DNA of 64,000 nt, from positions 3,829,501-3,893,500 of the forward strand of contig NZ_CP020373.1 in assembly GCF_003957745.1 (NCBI RefSeq), in the 5' to 3' direction. The DNA comes from Shewanella khirikhana. Lineage in GTDB: Bacteria > Pseudomonadota > Gammaproteobacteria > Enterobacterales > Shewanellaceae. Below the pieces are notes generated by a model. That model had not been told where the DNA came from. It did no database searches and worked only from the letters and a program-made list of their open reading frames with translations. Positions 24,476-32,806 of this stretch are shown piece by piece (position 1 is the first letter of the stretch; every line of letters begins with the position of its first letter). A program made the position numbers and the translations under genes.

Positions 24476-24708
24476 GTGTCTATCCAACCGTTAAAAGTTA
24501 ATTACATTCCGCCGCCCAAAAGCGATTTGTGACCGGCAGAAACTGACCCTTTATTTTGTGCGCCTAGAATACCGAAAAACCCCCATGGATGCACAGGGCT
24601 TATCGGTGACCAAGGGTTGATATGACGCAAATTCCGTGCATTTTTTACCTTGGGCGGCCTAGAATATCCCCCAACCTTTGAAGGAAAACACCAACAGGAC
24701 GTCTCAAA

Positions 24709-25266
24709 ATGAAACGAATCACCACTCTTTCTCTGCTTGCCTCCCTGTCTCTGCTGGCGCCTGTGGCCAGCGCAGCCGATTTTGGCGCCCTGGCGGCAGA
24801 CACGCTCAAGCAAGTAAGCACTACCACTCAGTCGGCCAGCAACACCGCCCAGGCCGCATCCAACCAAGCCCAAAGCGGCGATCTGCTGGGTAACTTAATG
24901 GCCCTTGGTCTGGATCAGAATCAGGCCGAAGGTGGCATGGGCGCCCTGCTGAAAATGGCTCAGGGCAGCCTCAGTGGCAGTGAATTCTCCAGCCTCAGCA
25001 ACGCCATCCCCGGCGCCGATAAGATGCTCAGCGCCGTGCCGGCGCTGGACTCCGGCAGCGGTATGTCTGGCCTGCTTTCCGGCGTGGGCGGCAGCCTGGG
25101 CAACTCGCTTCAGGGCAGCGCCCTTGTGTATGATGCCTTTGAAAAACTGGGGATTTCACGTGAGCTTGCTGCGCCTATGGTGGATGTTGCCAAAAACTAC
25201 CTGCAGGCCAATGCCAGTGAAGATACCGTAGGTCTGCTGATGAAAGGTCTTGGCAGCCTGCTGTAA
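24709..25266 (+). CDS. Secreted DUF2780-like protein
   Basis: The protein has 185 residues with a clear Sec signal ending at VASAAD. The mature part is low in charge and rich in Gly, Ala, Leu and Ser, with helices such as AEGGMGALLKMAQGSLSG, and a C-terminus (ELAAPMVDVAKNYLQA, VGLLMKGLGSLL) that fits the DUF2780 (VcgC/VcgE) pattern. No function is known for that family. The start is preceded by ACAGGACG. It is followed at 38 bases by a TerB-like gene that may share its transcript and the terminator at 25811. Confidence 0.65.
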   Translation: MKRITTLSLLASLSLLAPVASAADFGALAADTLKQVSTTTQSASNTAQAASNQAQSGDLLGNLMALGLDQNQAEGGMGALLKMAQGSLSGSEFSSLSNAIPGADKMLSAVPALDSGSGMSGLLSGVGGSLGNSLQGSALVYDAFEKLGISRELAAPMVDVAKNYLQANASEDTVGLLMKGLGSLL

Positions 25267-25303
25267 ACTTCACAGCTCAAACAGCCATTCTTGGGAGGAA
25301 AGC

Positions 25304-25738
25304 ATGATAGCGGCGCTGAAAAAACTGCTGAAACAGCAACTGGGGGAACCCGGCAAGTCGCTTTCCCGGCAGGAAGCCGCTGCGGCACTCCTGATTGAAG
25401 TGGTACTGGCCGATGAAAGCCTCTCCGGGCAGGAGCAAACACTGTTGCCCGGCATTATCGCCAATCTCACCGGCGCCTCTGCCACTGAGGCGAGTGAGCT
25501 TATCCAAAGCGCCATGGCGCGCCACGAAGAAGCGGTCTCGCTGTTTGAATATACGGATTTAATCAACCGGGAATTCAGCCTGCAGGACAAACAGGCGCTG
25601 ATTCTGGCGATGTGGCAACTGGCCTTTGCCGATGGGGAATTATGCCAATACGAAGAGCAGATCATCCGTAAAACGGCCGATCTGCTCTACTTAAAACACA
25701 GTGAATTGATCCAGCTGCGCAACCAGGTAAGCGACTAA
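25304..25738 (+). CDS. TerB-like (COG4103) protein
   Basis: This 144-residue, all-helical, acidic cytoplasmic protein has the TerB/TerB-like pair of conserved segments: EAAAALLIEVVLADESLSG near the N-terminus, and ILAMWQLAFADGELCQYEEQ with the Asp/Glu metal-binding pattern (ADGELCxYE) later on. TerB-type domains bind divalent metal ions and occur both in tellurite resistance loci and alone; here no other ter genes are near, so tellurite resistance is not implied. The ATG at 25304 has GGGAGGAA 3-10 bases upstream; the longer frame from 25250 is rejected. Confidence 0.75.
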   Translation: MIAALKKLLKQQLGEPGKSLSRQEAAAALLIEVVLADESLSGQEQTLLPGIIANLTGASATEASELIQSAMARHEEAVSLFEYTDLINREFSLQDKQALILAMWQLAFADGELCQYEEQIIRKTADLLYLKHSELIQLRNQVSD

Positions 25739-25810
25739 GCAGCCAGTCGGCTACTCAAGCACCCAGCCAAGCACCCAGTCAGGCCAGCAGGGAAAACTCG
25801 CAGGACAGGA

Positions 25811-25835
25811 GCCGCTCGCACCGAGCGGCGTTTTA
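25811..25835 (+). terminator. Terminator after the TerB-like gene
   Basis: An 8-bp stem GCCGCTCG / CGAGCGGC with a 3-base loop is followed by GTTTTA. It lies 73 bases past the stop; the spacer holds two copies of CAAGCACCCAG one base apart (25756 and 25768). Confidence 0.65.
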
Positions 25836-25850
25836 CTTAAAATCAATTAC

Positions 25851-26675
25851 CTAAGCCAGCTGCTTGCCCATTTCCATGCCCTGACCGTGAAGCTTGCCCA
25901 GCTTCTCCGCCAGACCGCCCAAATCCACCTTCACCCCGGCCATTTCACTTACCTGAGCCAGCCAACTGGTGCGCTCATCGTCGCCGATTTTCTCCCAGTC
26001 ACTGACCACCCGCTTGGACATGGCAATCATGCCGGCAAGCTTTGAGTAAGGCTCGCAGGTCTTGGGCGCATCCTGAAAGCGGATCCCCTTCACAAGCGCC
26101 GGCGTGAACTTCCAGTTTTGCGCCAGCATGGCGCCGATATCGGCAGAATCGTAGCCAAGCATTTCTTTTTCCATCAAATGCCGGTCGGCACCCTCAGCCA
26201 CAGCTGCGCGGATAGCAGCGGATTTTTCGGGCTCACCACTGGCAATTAAGAGTTCGCCAATGGAATGCAAAATACCGCAGGTAAAGGCTTCTTCCGGCAG
26301 GGTGCCAAGCCGCTTGGCCAGCTCCTGACAAATGGTGGCCACTTCAAAGGTATTACCCCAAAAATCCCCTAAATCAATGCCTTCCACCTTGGGCACCGCA
26401 CCCACCACCGCTGAGGCAATCACCAGGGTGCGCAGGGTTTGCATACCCAAACGCACCACGGCATCGTCGATGGAGCCCACTTCCCGCGAGCTGCCAAAGC
26501 GCGCCGAGTTGGCCAGTCTGAGCACCCGGGCGCTGAGCACAGGGTCGTGGGAAAGCTTTTCGCAAACCTCTTTTATGGAGGTGTCTTCGTTATTTACCGC
26601 ATCCAACAACTCGGCGATGGCCTTGGGCAACCTTGGCAATTCATCGACCTTGGATAAAAGCGCAGCTGAATTCAT
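25851..26675 (-). CDS. HDOD domain protein
   Basis: The protein has 274 residues. The HDOD domain (about 10-210) begins with VDELPRLPKAIAELLDAVN and includes SHDPVLSARVLRLANSARFG and AFTCGILHSIGELLIA. HDOD proteins resemble HD phosphohydrolases but lack their full metal site and act in signalling, for example with GGDEF/EAL proteins or the flagellar switch. Here the HD position reads HS in ILHSIGE, which fits a non-catalytic member. The ATG at 26675 follows AAGGAGA; the longer frame to 26729 is rejected. Confidence 0.85.
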   Translation of the reverse strand: MNSAALLSKVDELPRLPKAIAELLDAVNNEDTSIKEVCEKLSHDPVLSARVLRLANSARFGSSREVGSIDDAVVRLGMQTLRTLVIASAVVGAVPKVEGIDLGDFWGNTFEVATICQELAKRLGTLPEEAFTCGILHSIGELLIASGEPEKSAAIRAAVAEGADRHLMEKEMLGYDSADIGAMLAQNWKFTPALVKGIRFQDAPKTCEPYSKLAGMIAMSKRVVSDWEKIGDDERTSWLAQVSEMAGVKVDLGGLAEKLGKLHGQGMEMGKQLA

Positions 26676-26738
26676 ATTCCGGTCTCCTTTGTCTGCTAAT
26701 TCAAATATAGACCAGATTTTTACTGCCACGCCCTTTGG

Positions 26739-27503
26739 TTACAGCCGGGTAAATTTGAGTACGAATCTATCAGTCTTTCCGCGTATATCCTTGTCAAACG
26801 CCGACTTTTCCAGATTATCGTCGGGATTGGCCAGCGCCGCGCTCTCGCCTTCCAGCACAAATCCGGCGGCGGTCATTTTTGCAACCACCACCGCAGGTTC
26901 AATGCGGTGCAGACTGTGGGTCACGGCTATCCCCACTCCGGCACTGGCGCGATGGTCGATAATAGCCACCTTGCCGCCCGGCTTGAGGGAGCGATACATC
27001 AGCGCAGTGAGCTTATCGACATCGATGGCAGGCCAATCTTTTTCACTGAAAAAGGCGTCATGAAAGCCAAGTACGAAAAAGATGCGATCGAAACTTGCTT
27101 CGGCAAAATGCAGATCATCGGCCTCCGCCAGCAGGGTCTGCACGTTGGGCAAGCGGGTGTTGTAGTCACGCAGCTTCAGCTCATCACCGGCGAAGGGCAG
27201 ATACGCCTTGTTGTTGTGCGCCACGACTGTGCCTTGTTTGCCCACGGTGCGGGCCAGCAGCTCGGTGTAGTAACCGCCTCCGGAAAAGATATCCAGCACC
27301 TGCTGACCCGGCGCTACCTCGAAGAAATTAAGAATGGCATCAGGGTGTCGATTGGCATCTTTCAGTCTGTCGGCTGCGGGCCGTGCTGCGTCGTTAATGG
27401 CAGCCTGAATGGCCGGTTGATCCGCCGCCAGGGCGGTGGTTGCACTGACGCCCAATAAGGACAGCAGCATTGTGGTTCCCAAAACGCGAGTGAGTGTGTT
27501 CAT
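26739..27503 (-). CDS. Exported SAM-dependent methyltransferase-like protein
   Basis: The protein has 254 residues with a Sec signal (LLSLLGVSATTALAAD). The mature part is a class I methyltransferase fold: VLDIFSGGGYYTELLA at the SAM site, SFDRIFFVLGFHDAFF in strand 4, and LKPGGKVAIIDHRA as the post-strand motif. Homologues with signal peptides are known (COG4798), but how a periplasmic enzyme would obtain SAM is not clear. The ATG at 27503 is preceded by GGGAGC and gives the signal directly; a longer frame to 27536 is possible. It stands alone, upstream of HDOD on the same strand at 63 bases. Confidence 0.75.
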   Translation of the reverse strand: MNTLTRVLGTTMLLSLLGVSATTALAADQPAIQAAINDAARPAADRLKDANRHPDAILNFFEVAPGQQVLDIFSGGGYYTELLARTVGKQGTVVAHNNKAYLPFAGDELKLRDYNTRLPNVQTLLAEADDLHFAEASFDRIFFVLGFHDAFFSEKDWPAIDVDKLTALMYRSLKPGGKVAIIDHRASAGVGIAVTHSLHRIEPAVVVAKMTAAGFVLEGESAALANPDDNLEKSAFDKDIRGKTDRFVLKFTRL

Positions 27504-27679
27504 CTGCAAGCTCCCGATATAGTTGCGCCACACCATTTTGGTAAACCGCAGGTAAAATTGCCGTTTATATTTTGTAAATATTTGCTTTTATTAGGGAAAA
27601 GTGTAAGAAAATGTTTGCCGGTTAAAAAGCAAGCTGCTAGCTATATCAGTGAATGCCAATACAACACAGGAAGGTGGAT

Positions 27680-28285
27680 ATGGGTAAATCACTGATGCGA
27701 AAAGGTACGCTGGGAATGCTGGGCGCCTTGGTCACTCTGGGCTTGTTTGTCTTTATGGCCTATCTGGTGAAACAGCCGCCGGCGGAATATCAGCAGCCGA
27801 CACCGACACCTGCACTCCAGGTCACCATGCCGGACAGAGTAGATCCCAGGCCAGATAGGCAGCGCACGCCACCACCGATCCCTGAGCCAATCAAGCCCAT
27901 AGCTATCGCCACTGGCGGCGGCGATCCAAACGGCACATTAATCGAGACACCCACCATTGAGCTGCCACCTGTGCAACCGACAGGTCAGGATTTTGGCAAC
28001 AACAACTTTGACGCAGTGCCAGTGGTACAAATCCAGCCCAACTATCCCATCAGCGCCGCCCAAAACGGCAAAGAAGGCTTTGTGGTGTTGGGCTTCGATA
28101 TTGCCGCCGATGGCAGCACCACCAATATCCGGGTGCTGGATGCCAACCCCAAACGCACCTTCGATGCCGCCGCCCGCGACGCGGTTAAGCGCTGGAAGTA
28201 CAAACCCAGGATGGTCGATGGCAAACCGGTTGCTGTGAGTAACCAGCAGATCCGCCTCGACTTCAGCCTGGATCAGCGGATTTAA
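27680..28285 (+). CDS. TonB family energy transducer
   Basis: TonB proteins carry the proton-motive force from ExbBD to outer membrane receptors. This one has 201 residues: an N-terminal membrane anchor (about 9-30), a Pro-rich periplasmic spacer (TPTPALQ, PDRQRTPPPIPEPIKPI), and a C-terminal TonB domain with VQIQPNYPISAAQNGKEGFV, VLGFDIAADGSTTN and DAVKRWKYKPRMVDGKPV. No exbB, exbD or receptor gene is next to it. I chose the ATG at 27680, after GGAAGGTGG; an upstream ATG at 27653 lacks one. It is convergent with the yjeH-like gene and overlaps it by four bases. Confidence 0.85.
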   Translation: MGKSLMRKGTLGMLGALVTLGLFVFMAYLVKQPPAEYQQPTPTPALQVTMPDRVDPRPDRQRTPPPIPEPIKPIAIATGGGDPNGTLIETPTIELPPVQPTGQDFGNNNFDAVPVVQIQPNYPISAAQNGKEGFVVLGFDIAADGSTTNIRVLDANPKRTFDAAARDAVKRWKYKPRMVDGKPVAVSNQQIRLDFSLDQRI

Positions 28286-29538
28286 CAGGCACTATCCGCT
28301 TTACGCTGCAAATGCCCCTTCTGCCACCACAGCAGGGGCAACACCAGCATCAGCAAAAGCACCGCATAAGCCATACGTTCGCCAAGCGATATCCCAAGCG
28401 CAATGCAGAACCCCAACCCCAATAAAATCCACGGGCGGGACGATGCGCCAAGCAAGCGCCAGGCCGCCAGCATCGACATGGCATAGATAATCACAAACAC
28501 CCCGTTGCTCCAGGCGATCAACTGCTCCAGATCCTGCTTGAACACAAACACCAGGGTCAGCACCAACGCCATGGTGCCCAGAATCGCCGTTTGGGCGCGC
28601 ACCGGCACACCGTGGTCGTTAAGACGCTGGAAATAGCGCGGCATAATGCCTTCGCGGCTAAAACTCCACAGCAGTCTGGCAGCACTGCCGGCATACACAT
28701 TCACGGTAGCCAGGCCGGCGGCAATCCCCAGCACCCCAATCAGCTGAGCACCGGCGCCGCCAAGCAGCGCATCGAATACCCCCATCATGGCCACGCCTGT
28801 GCTGGATGGCACCAGCCACAGCAGGCTGGTACAGCCAAGATAAATCAGCCCCACCAGCACAGTGCCAATCATCATCGCCGGGATCATGTCTTTTTCCGGC
28901 TCACGAAAATCGTGGGCCAGATGAGTCATGGCTTCCACACCGAGAAAGCTCCAAAAGGCGATACCCGCAGCCAGCATCATGGGGCCGGTCTGCCAGGCTG
29001 ATTCAAAATCCGGCAATTCGACGGCGTGATGCTGCACACCCAGCGCCATAAACAGCGCCAGTACCACAGACACAATCCCCAGCGTCAGTGCAAACTGCGC
29101 CTTGGCCGATACCTGTAAGCCCTTTAAATTGGCGAGCCACAACAGACCTATCACCAGCAGCTGCGCCACCAACAGCTCAGCGCCCGCCAATGGCAGCAAG
29201 GCGGTGACAAACTGAAATGTCATCAAAATGGCGGCCGGGGCGCCCATGGGGATCACCAGCAAAAAGATAAGCCCTATGCTGCGACCAAGGGTGCGGCCAA
29301 AGGCCTTTTCCACGAAGAAGGCTGGCCCGGCGGCATGGGGAAACCGGCTCGCCAAACGACCAAACACCAGGGTCACAGGGATAATGGCCAGGGTAAGCAG
29401 CGCCCAGGCCCAGAGCGCGCTGGTACCGGCCTTTGCCAGCGTCATCTGCGGTAAGATAAACACCCCGGTACCCAATAAAGTGGTGGCCATGAGTCCGGCG
29501 CCTTGCCAACGTCCGATCGTTCCTTTGATATGTTCCAT
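28282..29538 (-). CDS. yjeH: APC family amino acid exporter, YjeH-like
   Basis: E. coli YjeH exports methionine and branched-chain amino acids. This 418-residue inner membrane protein has 11-12 hydrophobic helices, and the N-terminal pattern (GAGLMATTLLGTGVFILP) and FPHAAGPAFFVEKAFG align with E. coli YjeH (AQGIGLLSTSLLGTGVF; SAGGVAHFVGMAFG). The substrate-site glycine motif GTGVF is intact. It is divergent from an Lrp/AsnC-type regulator 163 bases away, which would fit control by amino acid level. Substrate range is inferred from E. coli. Confidence 0.78.
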   Translation of the reverse strand: MEHIKGTIGRWQGAGLMATTLLGTGVFILPQMTLAKAGTSALWAWALLTLAIIPVTLVFGRLASRFPHAAGPAFFVEKAFGRTLGRSIGLIFLLVIPMGAPAAILMTFQFVTALLPLAGAELLVAQLLVIGLLWLANLKGLQVSAKAQFALTLGIVSVVLALFMALGVQHHAVELPDFESAWQTGPMMLAAGIAFWSFLGVEAMTHLAHDFREPEKDMIPAMMIGTVLVGLIYLGCTSLLWLVPSSTGVAMMGVFDALLGGAGAQLIGVLGIAAGLATVNVYAGSAARLLWSFSREGIMPRYFQRLNDHGVPVRAQTAILGTMALVLTLVFVFKQDLEQLIAWSNGVFVIIYAMSMLAAWRLLGASSRPWILLGLGFCIALGISLGERMAYAVLLLMLVLPLLWWQKGHLQRKADSAC

Positions 29539-29701
29539 CTGTTAAATTATTGCAGCGGGGAATGAGCCAAAGTATAGTCGGGCACCGAATAACATTCTGT
29601 CGTGCTTTTCCGCCATACCAGGGCATCAAGCCGTCATTTTGCCGGACATTAATCAGTTTGCCGTCATTTCGTCGGCAACAGTCATGGGGAGCTGCTTCAA
29701 G

Positions 29702-30133
29702 GTGGATAAATTCGACAAGGCCATAGTGCAGGCACTGAGGGAAGACGCGCGCCAGAGCGTATCGGCCATTGCCGAGCGGGTGAATTTGTCGCGAAGCGCA
29801 GTGTCGGACCGGATCAAGAAGCTCGAGAGCACAGGCGTTATCCGTGGCTATCAGGTGCTCTTGTCCGAGTCACAAAAAGAAGGGGTGTCGGCCTACTTCG
29901 AAATTCAGCACAAATGCCCCCGCTGCGCCGACGTGGTGCATGTGTTTCAGGCCATTCCCGAAGTGCTTACCTGCCACGGCATCTCAGGTGATATGGATCT
30001 GCTGGTGTACGTTCATACCCCGTCGATGCGGCGCCTGCACGAAATCCGCGAATATATAGATACCCACACCGACATAGTTAAAATCAAAACCCACGTGGTA
30101 ATGAGCGAGTGGATCAATAACCTCGCCAGCTGA
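29702..30133 (+). CDS. Lrp/AsnC family transcriptional regulator
   Basis: This is a feast/famine regulator of about 143 residues. An N-terminal helix-turn-helix (SVSAIAERVNLSRSAVSDRIKKLESTGVIRGY, shown across two helices) binds DNA, and the C-terminal RAM domain (DVVHVFQAIPEVLTCHGISG, DLLVYVHTPS) binds amino acids. The GTG at 29702 has GGGGAG ten bases upstream and yields the usual short N-terminus (VDKFDKAIVQAL); the ATG at 29684 in the same frame has no ribosome site. It is divergent from the yjeH-like exporter and may regulate it. Confidence 0.83.
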   Translation: MDKFDKAIVQALREDARQSVSAIAERVNLSRSAVSDRIKKLESTGVIRGYQVLLSESQKEGVSAYFEIQHKCPRCADVVHVFQAIPEVLTCHGISGDMDLLVYVHTPSMRRLHEIREYIDTHTDIVKIKTHVVMSEWINNLAS

Positions 30134-30134
30134 T

Positions 30135-30187
30135 CTCAATTGCGCCACAGCCCGATCACCAAACTGCCAAATGGCGCCCGAATTGAG
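30135..30187. promoter_or_regulatory. Long interrupted stem-loop between lrp and menD
   Basis: CTCAATTGCGCCA (30135-30147) pairs with TGGCGC (30172-30177) and AATTGAG (30181-30187): seven outer and six inner base pairs, with a three-base bulge on the right side. No T-run follows on the plus strand. It could be an Lrp-gene 3' structure, a menD leader element or a protein site. Confidence 0.4.
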
Positions 30188-30296
30188 TGAGCCGGTCGGC
30201 AATTGGCAACACCGCTGGCACCAAGCGAAAAAATTGCCTTTTATGCGCTGGAGTTAGCGGTAAACTATGGTCATCAGTTCCCCGATATTTTGACCC

Positions 30297-32018
30297 ATGG
30301 ACCATACTCATCCAGGCACTGCCGAACTCAATCTGCTTTGGGGCTCACTTATTCTCGAAGAGCTGTCGCGCTATGGCGTGCAGCATCTGTGCATGGCGCC
30401 GGGCTCGCGCTCCACGCCACTCACTCTGGCGGCTGCCGCCCAAAACAAGCTCAGTCGCCATCTGCATTTCGATGAACGCGGACTGGGCTTTCTGGCGCTG
30501 GGACTGGCCAAGGCCAGTGGCACACCGGTAGCCATCATCACCACTTCAGGCACCGCGGTGGCCAATCTCTACCCCGCCATTGTCGAAGCCTGGCTGACCC
30601 GGGTGCCGCTGATAGTGCTCTCCGGCGACCGTCCCTGGGAGCTGATTGGCTGCGGAGCCAATCAGGCCATTCCCCAGCCCGGGATTTTCGGCCAGTATGC
30701 TGAGCCGCTGAACCTGCCGGCGCCAAGCCGCCAGATAGCACCAGAAGCGCTGCTCAGCAGCATCGACGAAAAGCTTGCCAACCTCAGCCGGCCACTGCAC
30801 ATCAACTGCATGTACCGCGAGCCCCTGTATCCCAGCGAAGCGTCTGAACTAAGCGGTTTCGACGGCTATCTTGGCCGCCTCAGCCACTGGCAGGCCACCC
30901 AAACGCCCTACCTCGACATAGCGCCATCGCGCCCCTTCAGCCCACCGCCGAGGGACGCCATGATGCGCTTCGTCCACGGCAAGGGCGTGATAGTGGCAGG
31001 CACACTCACCGAAGACGAGGCGCCACTGGAACTCATCACGCTCGCGCAAAAGCTTGGCTGGCCGCTGCTGACCGATGCCCAGTGCCAACTGCGGCAACAT
31101 CCGGGGGCCATTGGCCATATCGACCAACTGCTGCTGAGCCCCAGAGCCAAAGGCTTGCTGGAACAGGCCGATCGGGTGCTGGTGTTCGGCGCTCGTCTGC
31201 TGTCAAAACGGCTTATCGCCTTTTTGGCCGAAAAAGACTGGCACAGCCACTGGCAGGTATTGCCCGCACAGGAGCGGCTCGATCCCAGCCACAGCTGCAA
31301 GCAATTGTGGCTTGGCCGTGCGGGTGAGATGGCGGCGCTGGACTGGCCACGCTCCAGCGAGGCCAATTGGGCCAATGAGCTGACGGCGCTGAATCAGGCC
31401 GTGGAGCAGGACTTTATCCACCATATCGATGGCAGCGAGTTTGGCGAGGCCCAGGTAGTACGCGCCATTGCCGCGAGCCACACCGCCGAGCAGCAGCTCT
31501 TTATCGGCAACAGCCTGCCGGTGCGCCTGTACGACATGTTCGCCCCCATCGGCTGCTGCGCCGCCAGCACCTTTACCAATCGAGGCGCCTCCGGCATCGA
31601 TGGCTTGCTGGCCACGGCCTGCGGGGTGGCCCGTCATCAGGGCAGACCCACAACCCTGATTATCGGCGACCTCTCGGCGCTGCATGATCTCAATTCGCTG
31701 GCGCTGGCCAGAAGCTGCCAGTCGCCGCTGGTCATAGTGGTGCTGAACAACGATGGCGGTAATATTTTCAATCTGCTGCCGGTGCCTTCCGAGAATCTGA
31801 GAAGCGATTTTTACCGTCTGAGCCACGGACTCGAATTTGGCTATGGCGCGGCCATGTTCGGCCTGCCCTACGACAGAGCCGAAGACATGGACAGCTTTAT
31901 GGAAGCCTATCAGAGCGCACTGGAACATCCCGGCGCCAGCCTGATTGAAGTGACAGTCGCCCACGACCAGGCCAGCAATCAAATCAAAAGGATGGCAGAG
32001 TGGATGCGAAGCCGCTGA
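30297..32018 (+). CDS. menD: 2-succinyl-5-enolpyruvyl-6-hydroxy-3-cyclohexene-1-carboxylate synthase
   Basis: MenD is a thiamine diphosphate enzyme that joins isochorismate and 2-oxoglutarate in menaquinone synthesis. The 573-residue protein begins with NLLWGSLILEELSRYGV and MAPGSRSTPLTLAAA, as in E. coli MenD. It has the active-site Glu in HFDERGLGFLALG and the ThDP Mg-binding motif IGDLSALHDLNSL ending in NNDGGNIFNLLP. It is the first gene of menD-menH-menC-menE, which overlap one another. Menaquinone is the electron carrier used by CymA in this same window. Confidence 0.96.
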   Translation: MDHTHPGTAELNLLWGSLILEELSRYGVQHLCMAPGSRSTPLTLAAAAQNKLSRHLHFDERGLGFLALGLAKASGTPVAIITTSGTAVANLYPAIVEAWLTRVPLIVLSGDRPWELIGCGANQAIPQPGIFGQYAEPLNLPAPSRQIAPEALLSSIDEKLANLSRPLHINCMYREPLYPSEASELSGFDGYLGRLSHWQATQTPYLDIAPSRPFSPPPRDAMMRFVHGKGVIVAGTLTEDEAPLELITLAQKLGWPLLTDAQCQLRQHPGAIGHIDQLLLSPRAKGLLEQADRVLVFGARLLSKRLIAFLAEKDWHSHWQVLPAQERLDPSHSCKQLWLGRAGEMAALDWPRSSEANWANELTALNQAVEQDFIHHIDGSEFGEAQVVRAIAASHTAEQQLFIGNSLPVRLYDMFAPIGCCAASTFTNRGASGIDGLLATACGVARHQGRPTTLIIGDLSALHDLNSLALARSCQSPLVIVVLNNDGGNIFNLLPVPSENLRSDFYRLSHGLEFGYGAAMFGLPYDRAEDMDSFMEAYQSALEHPGASLIEVTVAHDQASNQIKRMAEWMRSR

Positions 32019-32806
32019 TGCCAACACTGGTGCTGCTGCACGGTTTTCTGGGCAGCGGCCGCGATTGGGATGAACTCAGGCAAACGCTCGGCAGTCGCCT
32101 GCGGGTGTTGACCCCGGATCTGCCCGGCCACGGCCTGAATCCTTTGTCCTGCTGCGAGTTCGATTTCGACAGAGTCTGCGACGCGCTGGAGCACTATTTG
32201 GCCGAGCATGAAGTGAGTCAGTTTCACTTGCTGGGCTATTCCCTTGGCGGCAGATTGGCGCTGCATCTGGCCAAACGCTTACAGGCCAAGCAGGGGCAGG
32301 ACGGGCATCAATCGGTGCGGCTGTTATCGCTCACACTGGAGTCCTGCCACCCGGGACTCGCTGATGAATCTGCCCGCAACGAGCGGCTTGGCTCTGATGG
32401 ACTTTGGGCCGAGCGGCTGGCCAACGAGCCACTCGGCCAATTTCTGGATGACTGGTATCGACAGGGAGTGTTTGCCCATCTGGACGATGTCAGCCGCGCC
32501 CGGCTTATCGAAAAGCGGCTGCAAGACCATCCGGATACCCTGCGCAATCAATTGGTTGCCCTTTACCGAGCCACCTCCCTTGGCAGGCAACAAGACCTGT
32601 GGCAATTGCCCGCCATGCTCAGTTGCCCGGTCAACTTTATTTATGGCGAGCACGACGTCAAGTTTGCCGCCATTGCCCGGAACTGGCAGCAGCTGGCGCC
32701 TGTCCACAGCCACTGTATTCGCGGCGCAGGCCACAATTGCCATGCCGAGCAGCCTGAGGTACTGGCAGCCTTGCTGCTTAGCCTTATCGATGGAACCCAA
32801 TCATGA
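32000..32806 (+). CDS. menH: 2-succinyl-6-hydroxy-2,4-cyclohexadiene-1-carboxylate synthase
   Basis: MenH removes pyruvate from the MenD product. This 268-residue alpha/beta hydrolase has the oxyanion region LVLLHGFLGSGRDWDEL, the nucleophile elbow LLGYSLGGRLALHLA (Ser), an Asp region (FIYGEHDVKF) and the catalytic His in GAGHNCHAEQPE. The GTG at 32000, 19 bases inside menD and after AAAGGATGG, is the longest start. The ATG at 32018 (TGATG with the menD stop) is equally possible and gives 262 residues. Either way it is translationally coupled with menD. Confidence 0.92.
   Translation: MDAKPLMPTLVLLHGFLGSGRDWDELRQTLGSRLRVLTPDLPGHGLNPLSCCEFDFDRVCDALEHYLAEHEVSQFHLLGYSLGGRLALHLAKRLQAKQGQDGHQSVRLLSLTLESCHPGLADESARNERLGSDGLWAERLANEPLGQFLDDWYRQGVFAHLDDVSRARLIEKRLQDHPDTLRNQLVALYRATSLGRQQDLWQLPAMLSCPVNFIYGEHDVKFAAIARNWQQLAPVHSHCIRGAGHNCHAEQPEVLAALLLSLIDGTQS

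Noticed and set aside
25304..25738. Tellurite resistance locus
   Set aside because: Only a lone TerB-like gene is present; no terC, terD or terZ genes are near.
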